Numbered from the stretch's first letter, positions 26,144 through 35,572 are shown. The stretch: DNA of 58,587 bases from Helicobacter sp. (GCF_014799995.1 NZ_JAAVGY010000053.1:1-58587); one strand, 5' to 3'. A program made the numbers and translations. The notes: a model not told the origin generated them from the sequence alone.

Positions 26144-27246
26144 ATATTCTGCACACAGAGACTCTAAAAAATTGGGGGGGGGGGCAAAATAAAGTCTTAA
26201 ACGAAATGAATCTTATGCGCGAACTTGGGCATAAAGTCTTTTTGTTTGCCAATCCAAACACACAAATCGCACAAAGAGCAGAGAATCTCGGCTTTGAAGT
26301 GATTGCGTGCGAAATGTCTAAGAAAACTTATCATCAAAGTATTCCTAAGCTTTTTTCTATCGTCAAAAAACACCATATCCATTGCGTCATTACCCACGAT
26401 TCTACTGATAGTTGGATAGGGGCAGCCACGCGCATTTTATGCAGACTCAATGGAATCCACACAATTTTTATGCGTGAAAGGCACAATCTCTACCCTATCA
26501 AAGGCTTTTTCTCTAAAGCATTACATACACACTTATTTGATAAGATTCTATACATTTCTGAAGCGGTAGGGGAATATTTAGAGCAAATTGGCGTCCCAAA
26601 ATCTAAACTATTTTATCTCCCAAGCACCATTGATACTACAATCTTCAAACAAACAAAAAGCAACTTTAGAGAGGAATTTGGAATCACAGAGGATTCTTTG
26701 GTGGTTGGCACTTTCACTTCTTTGTATCCCAAAAAAGGCGTGTATGATTTCGCTCAAGCCGCCAAGCTTGTGTATGAAAAATATCCCAATGCGGTGATTG
26801 TCTTCGGCGGTGGAATCAATGAAGGAATCAAAAATCAAATCCAACAAGACTTCAAAGCAGGGGAACGCATTATTTTCACAGGTTGGCGTGAAGATGCCCT
26901 CAATATCATTAAAGCCTTTGATGTTTATGTCTTCGCAAGCCACACCGAAGGGCTTGGCACGGTATTATTGGAGGCAATGTGTTCGCAAGTGCCTATCGTA
27001 GTGTATGACAAGCCTCCGATGAATCATTTGATTACCCACAAACAGAGGGGACTTTGTGCTTCATATTTGGACGCAGAAGATTTAAGTCGCCAAATCTTAC
27101 ATCTCATCGCACACAAAGAAGAATCTCTAAGATATGCAAGAGAGGCTTTAGATTATGTTTGCACCCACCACGACCACACACAGCTTAAAGGCGCGCTTGA
27201 AAACCTTCTCAACCAAGCTACTCAAAGCCTCCAAGATTCCATATAA
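26140..27246 (+). CDS. Phase-variable glycosyltransferase, family 4 type
   Basis: The 368-residue GT-B enzyme begins MNILHTETLKNWGGGQNKVL. The C-terminal domain has the donor-site text YVFASHTEGLGTVLLEAMCSQVPIV with its conserved EX7E spacing, preceded by FGGGINEGIKNQIQ and IIFTGWRED. It transfers a sugar to a surface glycan, probably LPS, at the cytosolic face. Codons 12-15 consist of an uninterrupted run of 11 G (26174-26184); this length keeps the frame on, and loss or gain of one G would truncate the enzyme. The glycine-rich segment belongs to the acceptor-side loop of such enzymes. The start overlaps the small membrane protein; a longer in-frame start at 26056 would read through that gene and is unlikely. 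The deacetylase follows 12 bases later. Confidence 0.88.
   Translation: MNILHTETLKNWGGGQNKVLNEMNLMRELGHKVFLFANPNTQIAQRAENLGFEVIACEMSKKTYHQSIPKLFSIVKKHHIHCVITHDSTDSWIGAATRILCRLNGIHTIFMRERHNLYPIKGFFSKALHTHLFDKILYISEAVGEYLEQIGVPKSKLFYLPSTIDTTIFKQTKSNFREEFGITEDSLVVGTFTSLYPKKGVYDFAQAAKLVYEKYPNAVIVFGGGINEGIKNQIQQDFKAGERIIFTGWREDALNIIKAFDVYVFASHTEGLGTVLLEAMCSQVPIVVYDKPPMNHLITHKQRGLCASYLDAEDLSRQILHLIAHKEESLRYAREALDYVCTHHDHTQLKGALENLLNQATQSLQDSI
26174..26184 (+). repeat. Poly-G (11) phase-variation tract in glycosyltransferase
   Basis: Eleven consecutive G bases near the start of a surface-glycan gene. Slipped-strand changes in such tracts switch genes in Helicobacter and Campylobacter. At 11 G the reading frame is open, so the sequenced state is ON. 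Confidence 0.9.
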
Positions 27247-27258
27247 GGAGCGCAATTA

Positions 27259-28062
27259 ATGTTTCCAATTTGTCTCTGCACACTGCATCACATTCACACA
27301 CAAAGCGATAGTTTAACGATTAGTCCAACAATGCTCCAAAAGGCGATTTTACGAATTTTAGATATGGGATTTACCTTTATCACCTATGGCGAGTTTATAG
27401 AAGCGATTTTGCAAAATAAAAACATCGGAAAGAAAAAAGTGCTCTTGACTTTTGATGATGGATATTTTGATTTATATCGCTTTGGATTCCCTATCTTAAA
27501 AGAGTTAAGAATCCCTGCGGTGTGTTTTTTGATTACCGATACAATTCGCGATTCTAAGCGAGGGACTTATGATTTAGAGCCAAAACTCCATAAAGACTTC
27601 AACTACTCTAGCGATTTAGAATATTTCTTAAATCTTTCTGAAATTTTAGAAATGCACGCAAGTGGGCTTATGGAGTTTGATAGCCACAGCGCAACACATT
27701 TTTCTTGCAATAGCGAGGACACAGAGAGGTTGAAACAAGAATTGACGCGTTCAAGAGATAAGATTTTGGAGATATTTCCCTACAAAAAGCATTTTGGATT
27801 CTGCTTTCCTAGAGGAGATTTTAATGCAAATGCCTTGAATCTTTTATCCGCTTGTGGATACGATTTTGCCTTTAGCACCATAGATGGCGGGCTTTGCAAA
27901 GGAGATGATTTAAGGAGAATCCGCAGGATTGACATTTCTCAAAGCACGCGCAAGGAAGAGGATTATCTCTTTCGCTTAAGCAAAAAACTAAAGCTTTATT
28001 CCTTTCCATTGCTTGGCAATCTTTATTCCAACTTCAGAAATCGCAAATTTCACCGTGTATAA
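27259..28062 (+). CDS. Polysaccharide deacetylase (NodB-domain) family protein
   Basis: The 267-residue protein has the NodB motifs LLTFDDGYFDLY (Asp pair, about residue 69), a metal-binding pair in DSHSATHFS (H about 142 and 146) and FCFPRGDFN near residue 192. It removes acyl groups from sugars in glycans using a metal ion. Right behind the phase-variable glycosyltransferase with a 12-base gap and GGAG site, it probably modifies the same surface polysaccharide. Loss of frame in the glycosyltransferase could reduce its expression by polarity. There is no signal peptide, so it may act on a lipid-linked precursor in the cytosol. Confidence 0.85.
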   Translation: MFPICLCTLHHIHTQSDSLTISPTMLQKAILRILDMGFTFITYGEFIEAILQNKNIGKKKVLLTFDDGYFDLYRFGFPILKELRIPAVCFLITDTIRDSKRGTYDLEPKLHKDFNYSSDLEYFLNLSEILEMHASGLMEFDSHSATHFSCNSEDTERLKQELTRSRDKILEIFPYKKHFGFCFPRGDFNANALNLLSACGYDFAFSTIDGGLCKGDDLRRIRRIDISQSTRKEEDYLFRLSKKLKLYSFPLLGNLYSNFRNRKFHRV

Positions 28063-28155
28063 CCCCTTAACATTTGTTTTGCAAGAAGAGTTGTAAATCA
28101 TTACACACTCACGCGCAAAACCAATCAAGTTTTCCTACTCACAAACTTTTAAAAA

Positions 28156-29316
28156 CTATTTGAGATTAAAATAATCCTTGATTGCCTCGACTTTGTCTGT
28201 CCTCTCCCAAGTAAATTCTGGCAATTCGCGTCCAAAATGTCCATAACTTGCGGTTTTTTGATAGATTGGGCGTAGCAAATCTAGGGATTCTATAATTCCA
28301 CGTGGAGTTAAGCGGAAAACCTGTTTGACGCATTCTTCAATCTTGGAATCCTCAAATTTGCCTGTGCCGTGCGTATTGACAAGGATAGAAACAGGCTCAA
28401 CCACCCCGATAGCATAAGCAATTTGAATCGTGGCTTTATCACAAACTCCGCTTGCTACGAGATTCTTTGCCACATAGCGCATTGCGTATGCTCCACTTCT
28501 ATCTACTTTGCTTGGGTCTTTACCGCTAAACGCTCCTCCCCCGTGCGGACAGCTTCCACCATAAGTATCCACAATGATTTTGCGCCCTGTCAAACCCGCA
28601 TCCCCTTGAGGTCCTCCAATGACAAATTTGCCTGTGGGATTCACAAAGTAACGAATGTTATCATTTGCAAACTCTTGTGGCAAAACTTTCTTCACCACTT
28701 CTTCAATTACCGCACTTCTTAGAGTGTTTTGTGAAGTTTCTGGGCTATGTTGCGTAGAAACCACGATTGTATCAATCCCCACCGGCACACCATTGGCATA
28801 CTTAATTGTTACTTGTGATTTACCATCGGGACGCAAGAAAGGCAAAGTGCCGTCTTTTCTCGCACGCGCCAAACCCTCTGTGATTCTATGCGACAAATAA
28901 ATCGGCAGAGGCATTAAGACATCTGTTTCTCTACACGCATAACCAAACATCAATCCTTGGTCACCCGCCCCAATCTCGCCGTCTTCTCTATCCACTCCTT
29001 GATTAATGTCGGGACTTTGCTCGCCTACGCCATTAAGCACACCGGCACTATGATAATCAAACCCATATCTTGCATCAATATAGCCAATCTCACGCACGAC
29101 GCGTCTTGCAATGTCTTGCATTGGTGCATAAGCCGTTGTTTTTAACTCACCTGCAATCACGCAATAACCATTAGAAAGCAAAGTCTCGCACGCTACTCTT
29201 GCTTTTGTATCACGTTCTATAATGTAGTCCAAAATCGCATCGCTGATTTGGTCTGCCATTTTGTCCGGGTGTCCCTCGGTTACAGATTCGGAAGTAAAAA
29301 GAAACTCTTTTTGCAT
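28156..29316 (-). CDS. metK: S-adenosylmethionine synthase
   Basis: The 386-residue enzyme has TEGHPDKMADQISDA, GAGDQGLMFGYAC (ATP/methionine binding) and GGGAFSGKDPSKVDRS, the standard MetK motifs. It makes SAM from methionine and ATP; SAM feeds the methyltransferases in this window. I chose ATG 29316 (MQKEFLFTSE), preceded by AAGGTG; the in-frame ATG at 29361 adds 15 atypical residues. The 236-base gap to the upstream lipoprotein gene shows no SAM riboswitch or other element that I can recognise. Confidence 0.97.
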   Translation of the reverse strand: MQKEFLFTSESVTEGHPDKMADQISDAILDYIIERDTKARVACETLLSNGYCVIAGELKTTAYAPMQDIARRVVREIGYIDARYGFDYHSAGVLNGVGEQSPDINQGVDREDGEIGAGDQGLMFGYACRETDVLMPLPIYLSHRITEGLARARKDGTLPFLRPDGKSQVTIKYANGVPVGIDTIVVSTQHSPETSQNTLRSAVIEEVVKKVLPQEFANDNIRYFVNPTGKFVIGGPQGDAGLTGRKIIVDTYGGSCPHGGGAFSGKDPSKVDRSGAYAMRYVAKNLVASGVCDKATIQIAYAIGVVEPVSILVNTHGTGKFEDSKIEECVKQVFRLTPRGIIESLDLLRPIYQKTASYGHFGRELPEFTWERTDKVEAIKDYFNLK

Positions 29317-29552
29317 AAATTCACCTTGTATTTGAAATTTTTGAAATTCTATCACAAACAAACTTAAAATTTAAATTGCGGTAATGAATCCCTAAATGTA
29401 GAGAAATTATCCTTGTGAATCATCAAATTTAAATGCGAGAATATGAGATTTGTTATTTTGTGCTTAATGTGTTAGATTGAGACTTTGGGATTCTGCCACT
29501 TTGTCCTATTTTCACTAAACAAAAAATGGATGAATCCCAATTTGCAGGGAAT

Positions 29553-29948
29553 TTATTGTAATTTAACGCCCTGATTTTGCAACGAACTTCTAAAAAGTGT
29601 ATAGGATTTCACCACATCTTTTTTGGTGAAATAAATCTGTAAATTGTGGCTTCTTGCTTCATCTTTGGAAATCAAACCTCCAATCAAGGGAATATGATTT
29701 GTCGCATCGTAATCTGCTTCTGCATACTCATACACCAATGTCTCCGTGCCATCTTCCTCTATATGCGTCCCTGTTGGCTTACCATACATTTGTATCACTT
29801 GTGCTTTGGTTGTTTTACCCTTAATCAACTCTTTTTTGAAATCCTCTTGTGTCTTTTTGGCTAAAATTTCATTGCCCCCTTTAAAAGTGCAATCCGCAAT
29901 AAGCAAAGAGCATACACCTAAACACAACATTAATTTCTTGTATTTCAT
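29553..29948 (-). CDS. BamE/SmpA-OmlA-like small lipoprotein
   Basis: The 131-residue protein has a signal peptide (residues 4-19) ending at LLIADC, with Asp before C20, so the lipobox is imperfect but likely. The mature part reads KELIKGKTTKAQVIQMYGKPTGTHIEEDGTETLVYEY, matching the SmpA/OmlA repeat fold used by BamE and relatives in outer-membrane assembly. An 11-base C/G tract lies 39 bases upstream and may alter expression. The exact partner is unknown; it may be a BamE analogue or a paralogous surface lipoprotein. Confidence 0.7.
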   Translation of the reverse strand: MKYKKLMLCLGVCSLLIADCTFKGGNEILAKKTQEDFKKELIKGKTTKAQVIQMYGKPTGTHIEEDGTETLVYEYAEADYDATNHIPLIGGLISKDEARSHNLQIYFTKKDVVKSYTLFRSSLQNQGVKLQ

Positions 29949-29987
29949 TTACAATCCTTTTTCTATTAAAATAAAGCTCATATTATG

Positions 29988-29998
29988 CCCCCCCCCCC
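29988..29998 (-). repeat. Poly-C/G (11) tract in promoter region
   Basis: Eleven C on the plus strand. Seen from the lipoprotein gene the tract is G11 and abuts a possible -10 box (CATAAT, 29982-29987), so it would lie in the spacer. Length changes there could alter promoter strength. It also lies 100 bases before tsaA. Confidence 0.8.
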
Positions 29999-30053
29999 TA
30001 AAAATAAACTTAATTTAATCTTGAATTTATCTAAGATTCGCTAGTATTCGTCA

Positions 30054-30072
30054 ATTGATAGTTTTTATCAAT
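30054..30072 (+). promoter_or_regulatory. Inverted repeat in the tsaA leader
   Basis: ATTGATA-GTTTT-TATCAAT is a perfect seven-base inverted repeat, 26 bases before the tsaA ATG. It may be an operator, possibly of Fur/PerR type as expected for peroxide-stress genes, or an mRNA hairpin. A TAGTAT at 30042-30047 is a candidate -10 box. Confidence 0.4.
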
Positions 30073-30097
30073 AAATTATTTTTATAAGGATTTAATA

Positions 30098-30694
30098 ATG
30101 TTAGTAACAAAAAAAGCTCCAGACTTCAAAGCTCCAGCAGTTTTAGCAAACAATACGATTGTAGAGGATTTTGAACTTTCAAAAAACTTAGGCGAAAAGG
30201 GCGCAGTTGTTTTCTTTTGGCCCAAAGACTTTACTTTCGTTTGCCCCTCTGAAATTATCGCAATGGACCATAGAGTAAAAGCGTTTAATGAAAAAGGATT
30301 CAATGTTATTGGCGTATCTATTGACTCTGATGTCGTGCATTTCGCTTGGAAAAACACTCCAATCAATCAAGGCGGAATCGGAAATGTGCAATTCCCAATG
30401 GTTTCAGACATTACCAAACAAATCTCTCGTGATTATGAAGTGCTCATCAATGATGCAGTCGCGCTTCGTGGCTCTTTTCTAATTGACAAAAACCAAGTTG
30501 TGCGCCACTCTGTGATTAACGACTTGCCACTAGGGCGCAATATGGACGAAATGCTAAGAATGTGTGATGCTTTAACTTTCTTTGAGCAACACGGAGAGGT
30601 TTGCCCCGCAGGTTGGCACAAAGGCGATAAGGGTATGAAAGCAGACGCAAAAGGCGTAGCAGAATACCTCTCACAAAATGCAGACAAACTCTAA
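30098..30694 (+). CDS. tsaA: 2-Cys peroxiredoxin (alkyl hydroperoxide reductase)
   Basis: The 198-residue protein has the peroxidatic cysteine C49 in FTFVCPSEI and the resolving C169 in GEVCPAGW, the layout of typical 2-Cys AhpC/TSA enzymes. It reduces hydrogen, organic and nitrite-derived peroxides in the cytosol using thioredoxin. The sequence strongly resembles the abundant TsaA of Helicobacter pylori. AAGGA precedes the ATG. A hairpin follows at 30701. Confidence 0.96.
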   Translation: MLVTKKAPDFKAPAVLANNTIVEDFELSKNLGEKGAVVFFWPKDFTFVCPSEIIAMDHRVKAFNEKGFNVIGVSIDSDVVHFAWKNTPINQGGIGNVQFPMVSDITKQISRDYEVLINDAVALRGSFLIDKNQVVRHSVINDLPLGRNMDEMLRMCDALTFFEQHGEVCPAGWHKGDKGMKADAKGVAEYLSQNADKL

Positions 30695-30700
30695 AACTCC

Positions 30701-30719
30701 CGCAAGGATTCCCCTTGCG
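30701..30719 (+). terminator. Hairpin after tsaA
   Basis: CGCAAGG-ATTCC-CCTTGCG, a seven-base perfect stem starting seven bases after the tsaA stop. It is followed by a modest T-rich stretch, so it is a plausible but not textbook terminator. Confidence 0.5.
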
Positions 30720-30732
30720 ATTCTGTTACTCT

Positions 30733-31054
30733 GTCGTTGCAAGAATGCGTAAGCATTCGTTCCATAATCTAGCACACTCATAATTCTGCTATCATTGTCA
30801 TTGCAAAGCTCTTATACGCTGTGGCAATCTAATTTAAATACAGAAACTCTTACAATGGAATCTTAAAAGATTAGCATTAAGACTCTATGTGATTCTACAT
30901 TATGGATTGCTTCGGCTAAAGCCTCGCAATGACGGCGGGGATTTGTCATTGCGAGAAAATTTGTAAAATTTTCGTGGCAATCTATAATCCTGCACAAAGC
31001 AAATTCAGCCTTTGCGTCATTGCGAGCTTTATTTTCGGCGTGGCAATCTATAAT
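30733..31054. repeat. Cluster of five REP-like elements
   Basis: The 419-base gap between tsaA and ttcA has no gene. It holds copies at 30733-30769 (degenerate), 30797-30833, 30899-30933 (inverted), 30945-30988 and 31016-31054. Each is framed by GTCATTGCGAG on one side and CGTGGCAATCTATAAT on the other, whose ATTGC/GCAAT parts pair. The middle differs from copy to copy but is itself mostly self-complementary. Related copies lie at 36935 and 43777. Confidence 0.8.
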
Positions 31055-31113
31055 GTTGGATTCCTTTTTATTTACCAATGCACTATTGCAAGAACCCCCC
31101 AAGCAAGCGCAAT

Positions 31114-31893
31114 CTATTCTTGTCTATCCAAATAACGTATATCAAAGAGGCTCTTTAAATGCACATTGCTCAAAGCTACTTTCAAGGAAGTAAAAAGGTC
31201 TTTATTTCTCTCCTCCATTTCCTTGAGCAGTTGTTTGGTTTGCTCTCTTGCATAAGGGCGTTTGTCATCAGCTTGCCAGAGAATTGGACAATTACAATCA
31301 GGGGCAATATAAATGTTATTTTTGGCAATAAAGTCAATAATTTGCCGCTCCCGCACAAAAATCAGCGGACGAATCACATACAAGCCATTCCCCGCTCTAT
31401 AAATGGGAGGCATAGAGCGCAATGCTCCATTGTAAGTAAGATTCATCATAAAGCTCTCCGCCGCATCATCTAAGTGGTGCGCTAGAGCCAACTTATTGAA
31501 TCCTCCCTCTAGGGCTTTGGTATAAAGCGCACCCCTCCGCATACGAGAACAAAAGCTACAAACCACGCTCCCCTCGCGTTTGTTTTCCTCTAAAATCTTA
31601 TAAATATCTGTTTGATATAATTCATAAGGGATTCCAAGCTTCTTACAATATTCAAAGATATATTCATACTCTCCCCCTCTCCCATAATCAATCGTAATAG
31701 CTTTAAACTCAAAGTCAAAAGGCGCATATTTTTTAAGCCTTGCTAGAAGTGTCGCAAGCAAAATAGAATCCTTGCCTCCACTTAAACCCAAGAGCACCTT
31801 ATCCCCCTCTTTGATAAGGTCAAATTGCGCATTCGTAGAACCTGTGATTTTTAAGATTTTTTTGCTGATTTCTATCTTGTTAGTCGTCATCAA
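31114..31893 (-). CDS. ttcA: tRNA 2-thiocytidine synthetase TtcA
   Basis: The 259-residue protein has the PP-loop SGGKDS at residues 38-43 for adenylation. The paired cysteines CSFC (near residue 117) and a later CNC are those that hold the iron-sulfur cluster in TtcA. It thiolates C32 of some tRNAs, using ATP. Its start overlaps the frameshifted methyltransferase by 14 bases, so it is the last gene of a yajR-methyltransferase-ttcA unit. Confidence 0.88.
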   Translation of the reverse strand: MMTTNKIEISKKILKITGSTNAQFDLIKEGDKVLLGLSGGKDSILLATLLARLKKYAPFDFEFKAITIDYGRGGEYEYIFEYCKKLGIPYELYQTDIYKILEENKREGSVVCSFCSRMRRGALYTKALEGGFNKLALAHHLDDAAESFMMNLTYNGALRSMPPIYRAGNGLYVIRPLIFVRERQIIDFIAKNNIYIAPDCNCPILWQADDKRPYAREQTKQLLKEMEERNKDLFTSLKVALSNVHLKSLFDIRYLDRQE

Positions 31894-34211
31894 ACAAATT
31901 TCCTTGCATTCCTCTTTCTCCTTTTAATCTCCACTCTCCCGCGGATTCATCCTCTATGGCAACCTCATTTAGAATTTCTTTTATAAGTTTATTGCTTGCT
32001 TGGATTCCATTTTTTGAAAGCGGAATCACGCTAAGAACCAAATCATCAAACTTTATGCTTTTATTTTGAGACTTTGCCTTACTCAAAATTGTTCTTATGA
32101 GATATTCTACTCTTTTTTCTAACGGAATCCCATAATTACTAAAGCTCGCATTCTCTCGTAAATGATATTTTTGATTCTCATCACAATCAAATCGTTCATT
32201 AATTGCAGGGATAAAATTTGCAAATTTATCTGCTATCTCATGCAAATAACCATTATTCATTGCTTTAATCACTAGAGAATTCCAAATTTCTTCTAAGTTT
32301 GCCCCATTACTCTCAACAATAATTTCCTCAATATCTTGGAACATTAGCTCCATTATATCTATACCCACTTCAAGTTTTGCACGCACTTTTGCGTTATCAA
32401 CTTTCTTGAAATAGATAATAATCTGTCCTGCTAGCACAGTGCTAGGATTCTGCACTTTTTTAAAGCTTGCTTGCCCATTGTCTTGCCGCACACTACCAAC
32501 ATATTCAAAACCAATATTCTCCGCACTATCTACAAGAATTTGCCACAATTTTGGGTCTTGGTGCTGAAATACAAAATCAAGCCATACATTCCACATCGTG
32601 CTTAAATCGAGATAGGGAATCTTCGCCCCATAAGGCGGGTCAGTATAGATAAAATCCACACTTTGGGATTCTATTTCTTTTAAGTCTGTCGCGTCTGCTT
32701 GAAAGATTTTTTCTCCATTAGTTTTTTGCAAAAGTGAATCTTGTTTTTCTACATTTTCCCTTTGAGATATTAAGCTTCCGCTAAAGTCCTTAATCACTCT
32801 CTTTAAAGGATAAAAATAACTTTGATAAAATAAATTACTTGGAGATTCTAATAATTCTCGTTTGCCTTTTCGGACACGTTCAATTTTGCCTTTAAAAATA
32901 TCAGCAATTTGATGCTTTGCGGGATTTGGCGCAATACGATAGCGATAATAGGCATAAATACCACTTACGCCACCACCTCTTGGTGTTTCGTGGAAAGTTA
33001 GATTACACATACTCAAAGTATTATAAAACGCCAACATCAAAGAATAGCGCATATTGCGCTTTATGATTCTACTTTCTTTGCTCCCGCTTGGTGTAGTGTG
33101 TTTAAAAATCAGCTTGCGCAAAATTGCAAGTTCGGCAAGTTGCATTTTGCTAAAGAGTCCTAGCACGCAATCTACATCACTTCCCTTTGGCAAAACCTCA
33201 TCTTGAGGAATCCAAAGTGTAGAATCCTGCTCTTTTAGTGTAGCAGTTTCACCAAACTCACTATCTAGCGCATTAGGATAATATTTAGCATTTTTTAGAA
33301 TCTGCCTTGCTTCCTTGTCATTTTTGGGTTTAAGATTCTCAAACTCTTTTAAAATCTCCTCGCTTAAATCATACAACGCGCTTAAATCCACTTGCACGCT
33401 TAGGGCTTTTGCCATAAAGATACTTAGAGGATTTAAATCGGTGTGAATCCCGATTCTCCCATTCATCATCGCTTCAATCGCCGTAACGCCACTGCCACCA
33501 AAAGGATCTAGCACCACATCGCCCTTATCGGTGAAGTTTTTGATATTCTGCGTAACAATGTCCCAACTCTGACGCGTGAAATATGCAGTGCAGCCAAAAT
33601 AACGCGCTTTTGCTTGTTTTTTGGGATTTACGATTGCCTTTGAATTCTCTGCTTAGATACCATTCCTCGCTTTTTTTAGGTATTTTAGAATCTTGAAGCG
33701 TTTGTTTTAAGGATTCTATGGGAGTGGTGAGATATTGCTTCAAAAGCGCAAAATTTTCATTGTCAAAGTTATTTGCGAAAAGTTCTTCGCAAGAAAATTC
33801 CTTTAAGAGATTCTGCCCATTCGTCTCAAAAAGTATGAAACTTTTACCATTGCAAAGGGCATAAAAGGGAGATTTAATCTCCGAATTAATCGCATAATAA
33901 AACGCCTGTCGCTCTGCCTTGCTTTGAAAGTTAATCTTAACATTGGGCTTTTTTGCGTCCAACACACAATGAGGCTTGGAATCCACATACAACATATAAT
34001 CAGGCACAATAATGTCTTTTGCTTCTATCTTTTTGTTTGAACCTATGACGCTAGGAGAATGAAGCGTTTGGGATAATACTAATTCTAAGTTTGTAGGATT
34101 TTTGCCACTTTTAAGAGCAAATCCTAGTTCCTTCAAAAGAGGAGAAATGATAAACTCCCTCACTGAATCTTCTTTAAAATCCTCATTGAAAACAAAATTA
34201 AATTCTTTCAT
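31880..34211 (-). pseudogene. Nuclease-DNA methyltransferase fusion, frameshifted
   Basis: Two frames read as one ~775-residue protein. The first, from ATG 34211, has an HsdR-N-like nuclease domain with VPDYMLYVDSKPHCVLDAKKP (PD-(D/E)XK pattern, about residue 75) and runs out of frame to a stop at 33525. The second is open from 33652 down to 31880 and reads NPKKQAKARYFGCTAYFTRQ, then DVVLDPFGGSGVTAIEA (SAM motif I) and DFIYTDPPYGAKIPYLD (motif IV). The change of frame lies between about 33652 and 33640. This is a DNA amino-methyltransferase with its own nuclease domain, a likely one-chain R-M enzyme, now off. The ATG overlaps the yajR stop as ATGA. A real mutation or a sequence error are both possible. 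Confidence 0.75.
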
Positions 34212-35572
34212 TCTCGCTCCTTGAAATATCCTTGCAAATGCTCTTTGACAAACTCTAAGACTTCAACTTCTTCTAGCAAATGCTTATCATATTTCACTAC
34301 CACCACTTGTTCGCTCTCATTAATATACCATTCTAACACTCCGCGTAATTCCCCTAAGACTTCTAAAGTCTCTTGTGCGATTCCGTCCTTTAATGGCAAA
34401 TAAAGGTTTTTTTGAAAGGTTGGATTAGCCAAAAGTCCAAGTAGCAAAATCCATAAAAAAGACGCAATCACAACAAACATCGTAATAGAAAGCATACTAA
34501 AAAAGGTATAAAAATGCCCTCCAAGCAATGCGCCAAAGAATGAACCCAAATAGCCAAAGGAAGTGAAAATCCCCATTGCGCTACCCTTTTGGTGTGCCTT
34601 ACAATAACGACTCGCAAGACTTTGCATAATGGGTTCATGCACAGAAAAACCTACAAAAAACACTAAAACCCCGACAATAAACACCGCTTGGCTTTCGCTT
34701 AGCATTAGCAAATAACTAAACACAAAAAACAAGATTCCAGCAATCATTACGCTTTTGAATTTCCCCTTTTTCTCTGCCAAGATTGCAGCAGGCACCATCG
34801 CAAAGAATCCCAACAAAGAAGCAGGGATATAGACTTGCCATAAGTCCTCTTTAGGCATTTCAAACCCCTTGACAAGCGCAATGGGAATGATAAGAAATGC
34901 CAAAGTCATAAAGCCTTTTTGCAAGAAATTTGTTAGATTCATAATTTGCAAGTTTTTGTTCTTTAAAATCGCGCTATACTCTCCACTTTTGTGCGAAAAA
35001 CTATAAGTAACTTTCGGGGCGTTTGGCACAGCAGCCCATAGAATCACAAGCCCAAAAACTGCCAAAATACAGGTAATCCAAAAGAGGCTTGGCACACCAA
35101 AATTTGCCGCTAAGATTGGTCCTAGAATCAGGGCAAAGGTAAAACTTAGCGAAATCGTCCCTCCCATTAGTGCCATTGCTTTGGTGCGATTCTCCTCCCG
35201 CACCAAATCCGCTATCATTGCGCTAATGACACCCCCCACAGCCCCTGCTCCTTGCATAAGCCTACCCAAAATTAACCCATAAATATCCGCACTTAGGGCA
35301 CAGACGAGCGAACCTAGAGCAAATACAATCAGTCCGATTGCAATCATACTTTTGCGCCCGAATTTATCACTCAAAAATCCAAAGGGAATCTGAAATAACA
35401 CTTGCGTAAGTGCATATCCTCCCATTGCGATTCCGATAAGAATCGGGCTTGCCCCCTCAAGAAAAAGCGCATAAAGCGATAAAACCGGCATTACAATAAA
35501 CAAACCAAAAAATCTAGAAGCGAGAATGAGGCTTAGGGGCAGACTTTGCTTGAGGAGAGATTCTTTTGCCAT
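34208..35572 (-). CDS. yajR: MFS transporter YajR with C-terminal YAM domain
   Basis: The 454-residue protein, the same length as E. coli YajR, has twelve membrane segments with the MFS motif A GFLSDKFGRKSMIA near residue 68. After the last helix comes a ~65-residue soluble domain (GVLEWYINESEQVVVVKYDKHLLEE) of the ferredoxin-like YAM type that defines YajR. It exports a compound not yet known, using the proton gradient. It is the first gene of the operon that runs into the methyltransferase and ttcA; this grouping has no obvious functional sense. Confidence 0.85.
   Translation of the reverse strand: MAKESLLKQSLPLSLILASRFFGLFIVMPVLSLYALFLEGASPILIGIAMGGYALTQVLFQIPFGFLSDKFGRKSMIAIGLIVFALGSLVCALSADIYGLILGRLMQGAGAVGGVISAMIADLVREENRTKAMALMGGTISLSFTFALILGPILAANFGVPSLFWITCILAVFGLVILWAAVPNAPKVTYSFSHKSGEYSAILKNKNLQIMNLTNFLQKGFMTLAFLIIPIALVKGFEMPKEDLWQVYIPASLLGFFAMVPAAILAEKKGKFKSVMIAGILFFVFSYLLMLSESQAVFIVGVLVFFVGFSVHEPIMQSLASRYCKAHQKGSAMGIFTSFGYLGSFFGALLGGHFYTFFSMLSITMFVVIASFLWILLLGLLANPTFQKNLYLPLKDGIAQETLEVLGELRGVLEWYINESEQVVVVKYDKHLLEEVEVLEFVKEHLQGYFKERE

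Noticed and set aside
29317..29552. Possible SAM riboswitch or other element upstream of metK
   Set aside because: No conserved riboswitch core, terminator hairpin or repeat could be made out in this gap.
34867..34872. TTGACA string inside yajR as a promoter
   Set aside because: Lies in coding sequence with no TATAAT at 17-19 bases and no gene in the right direction.
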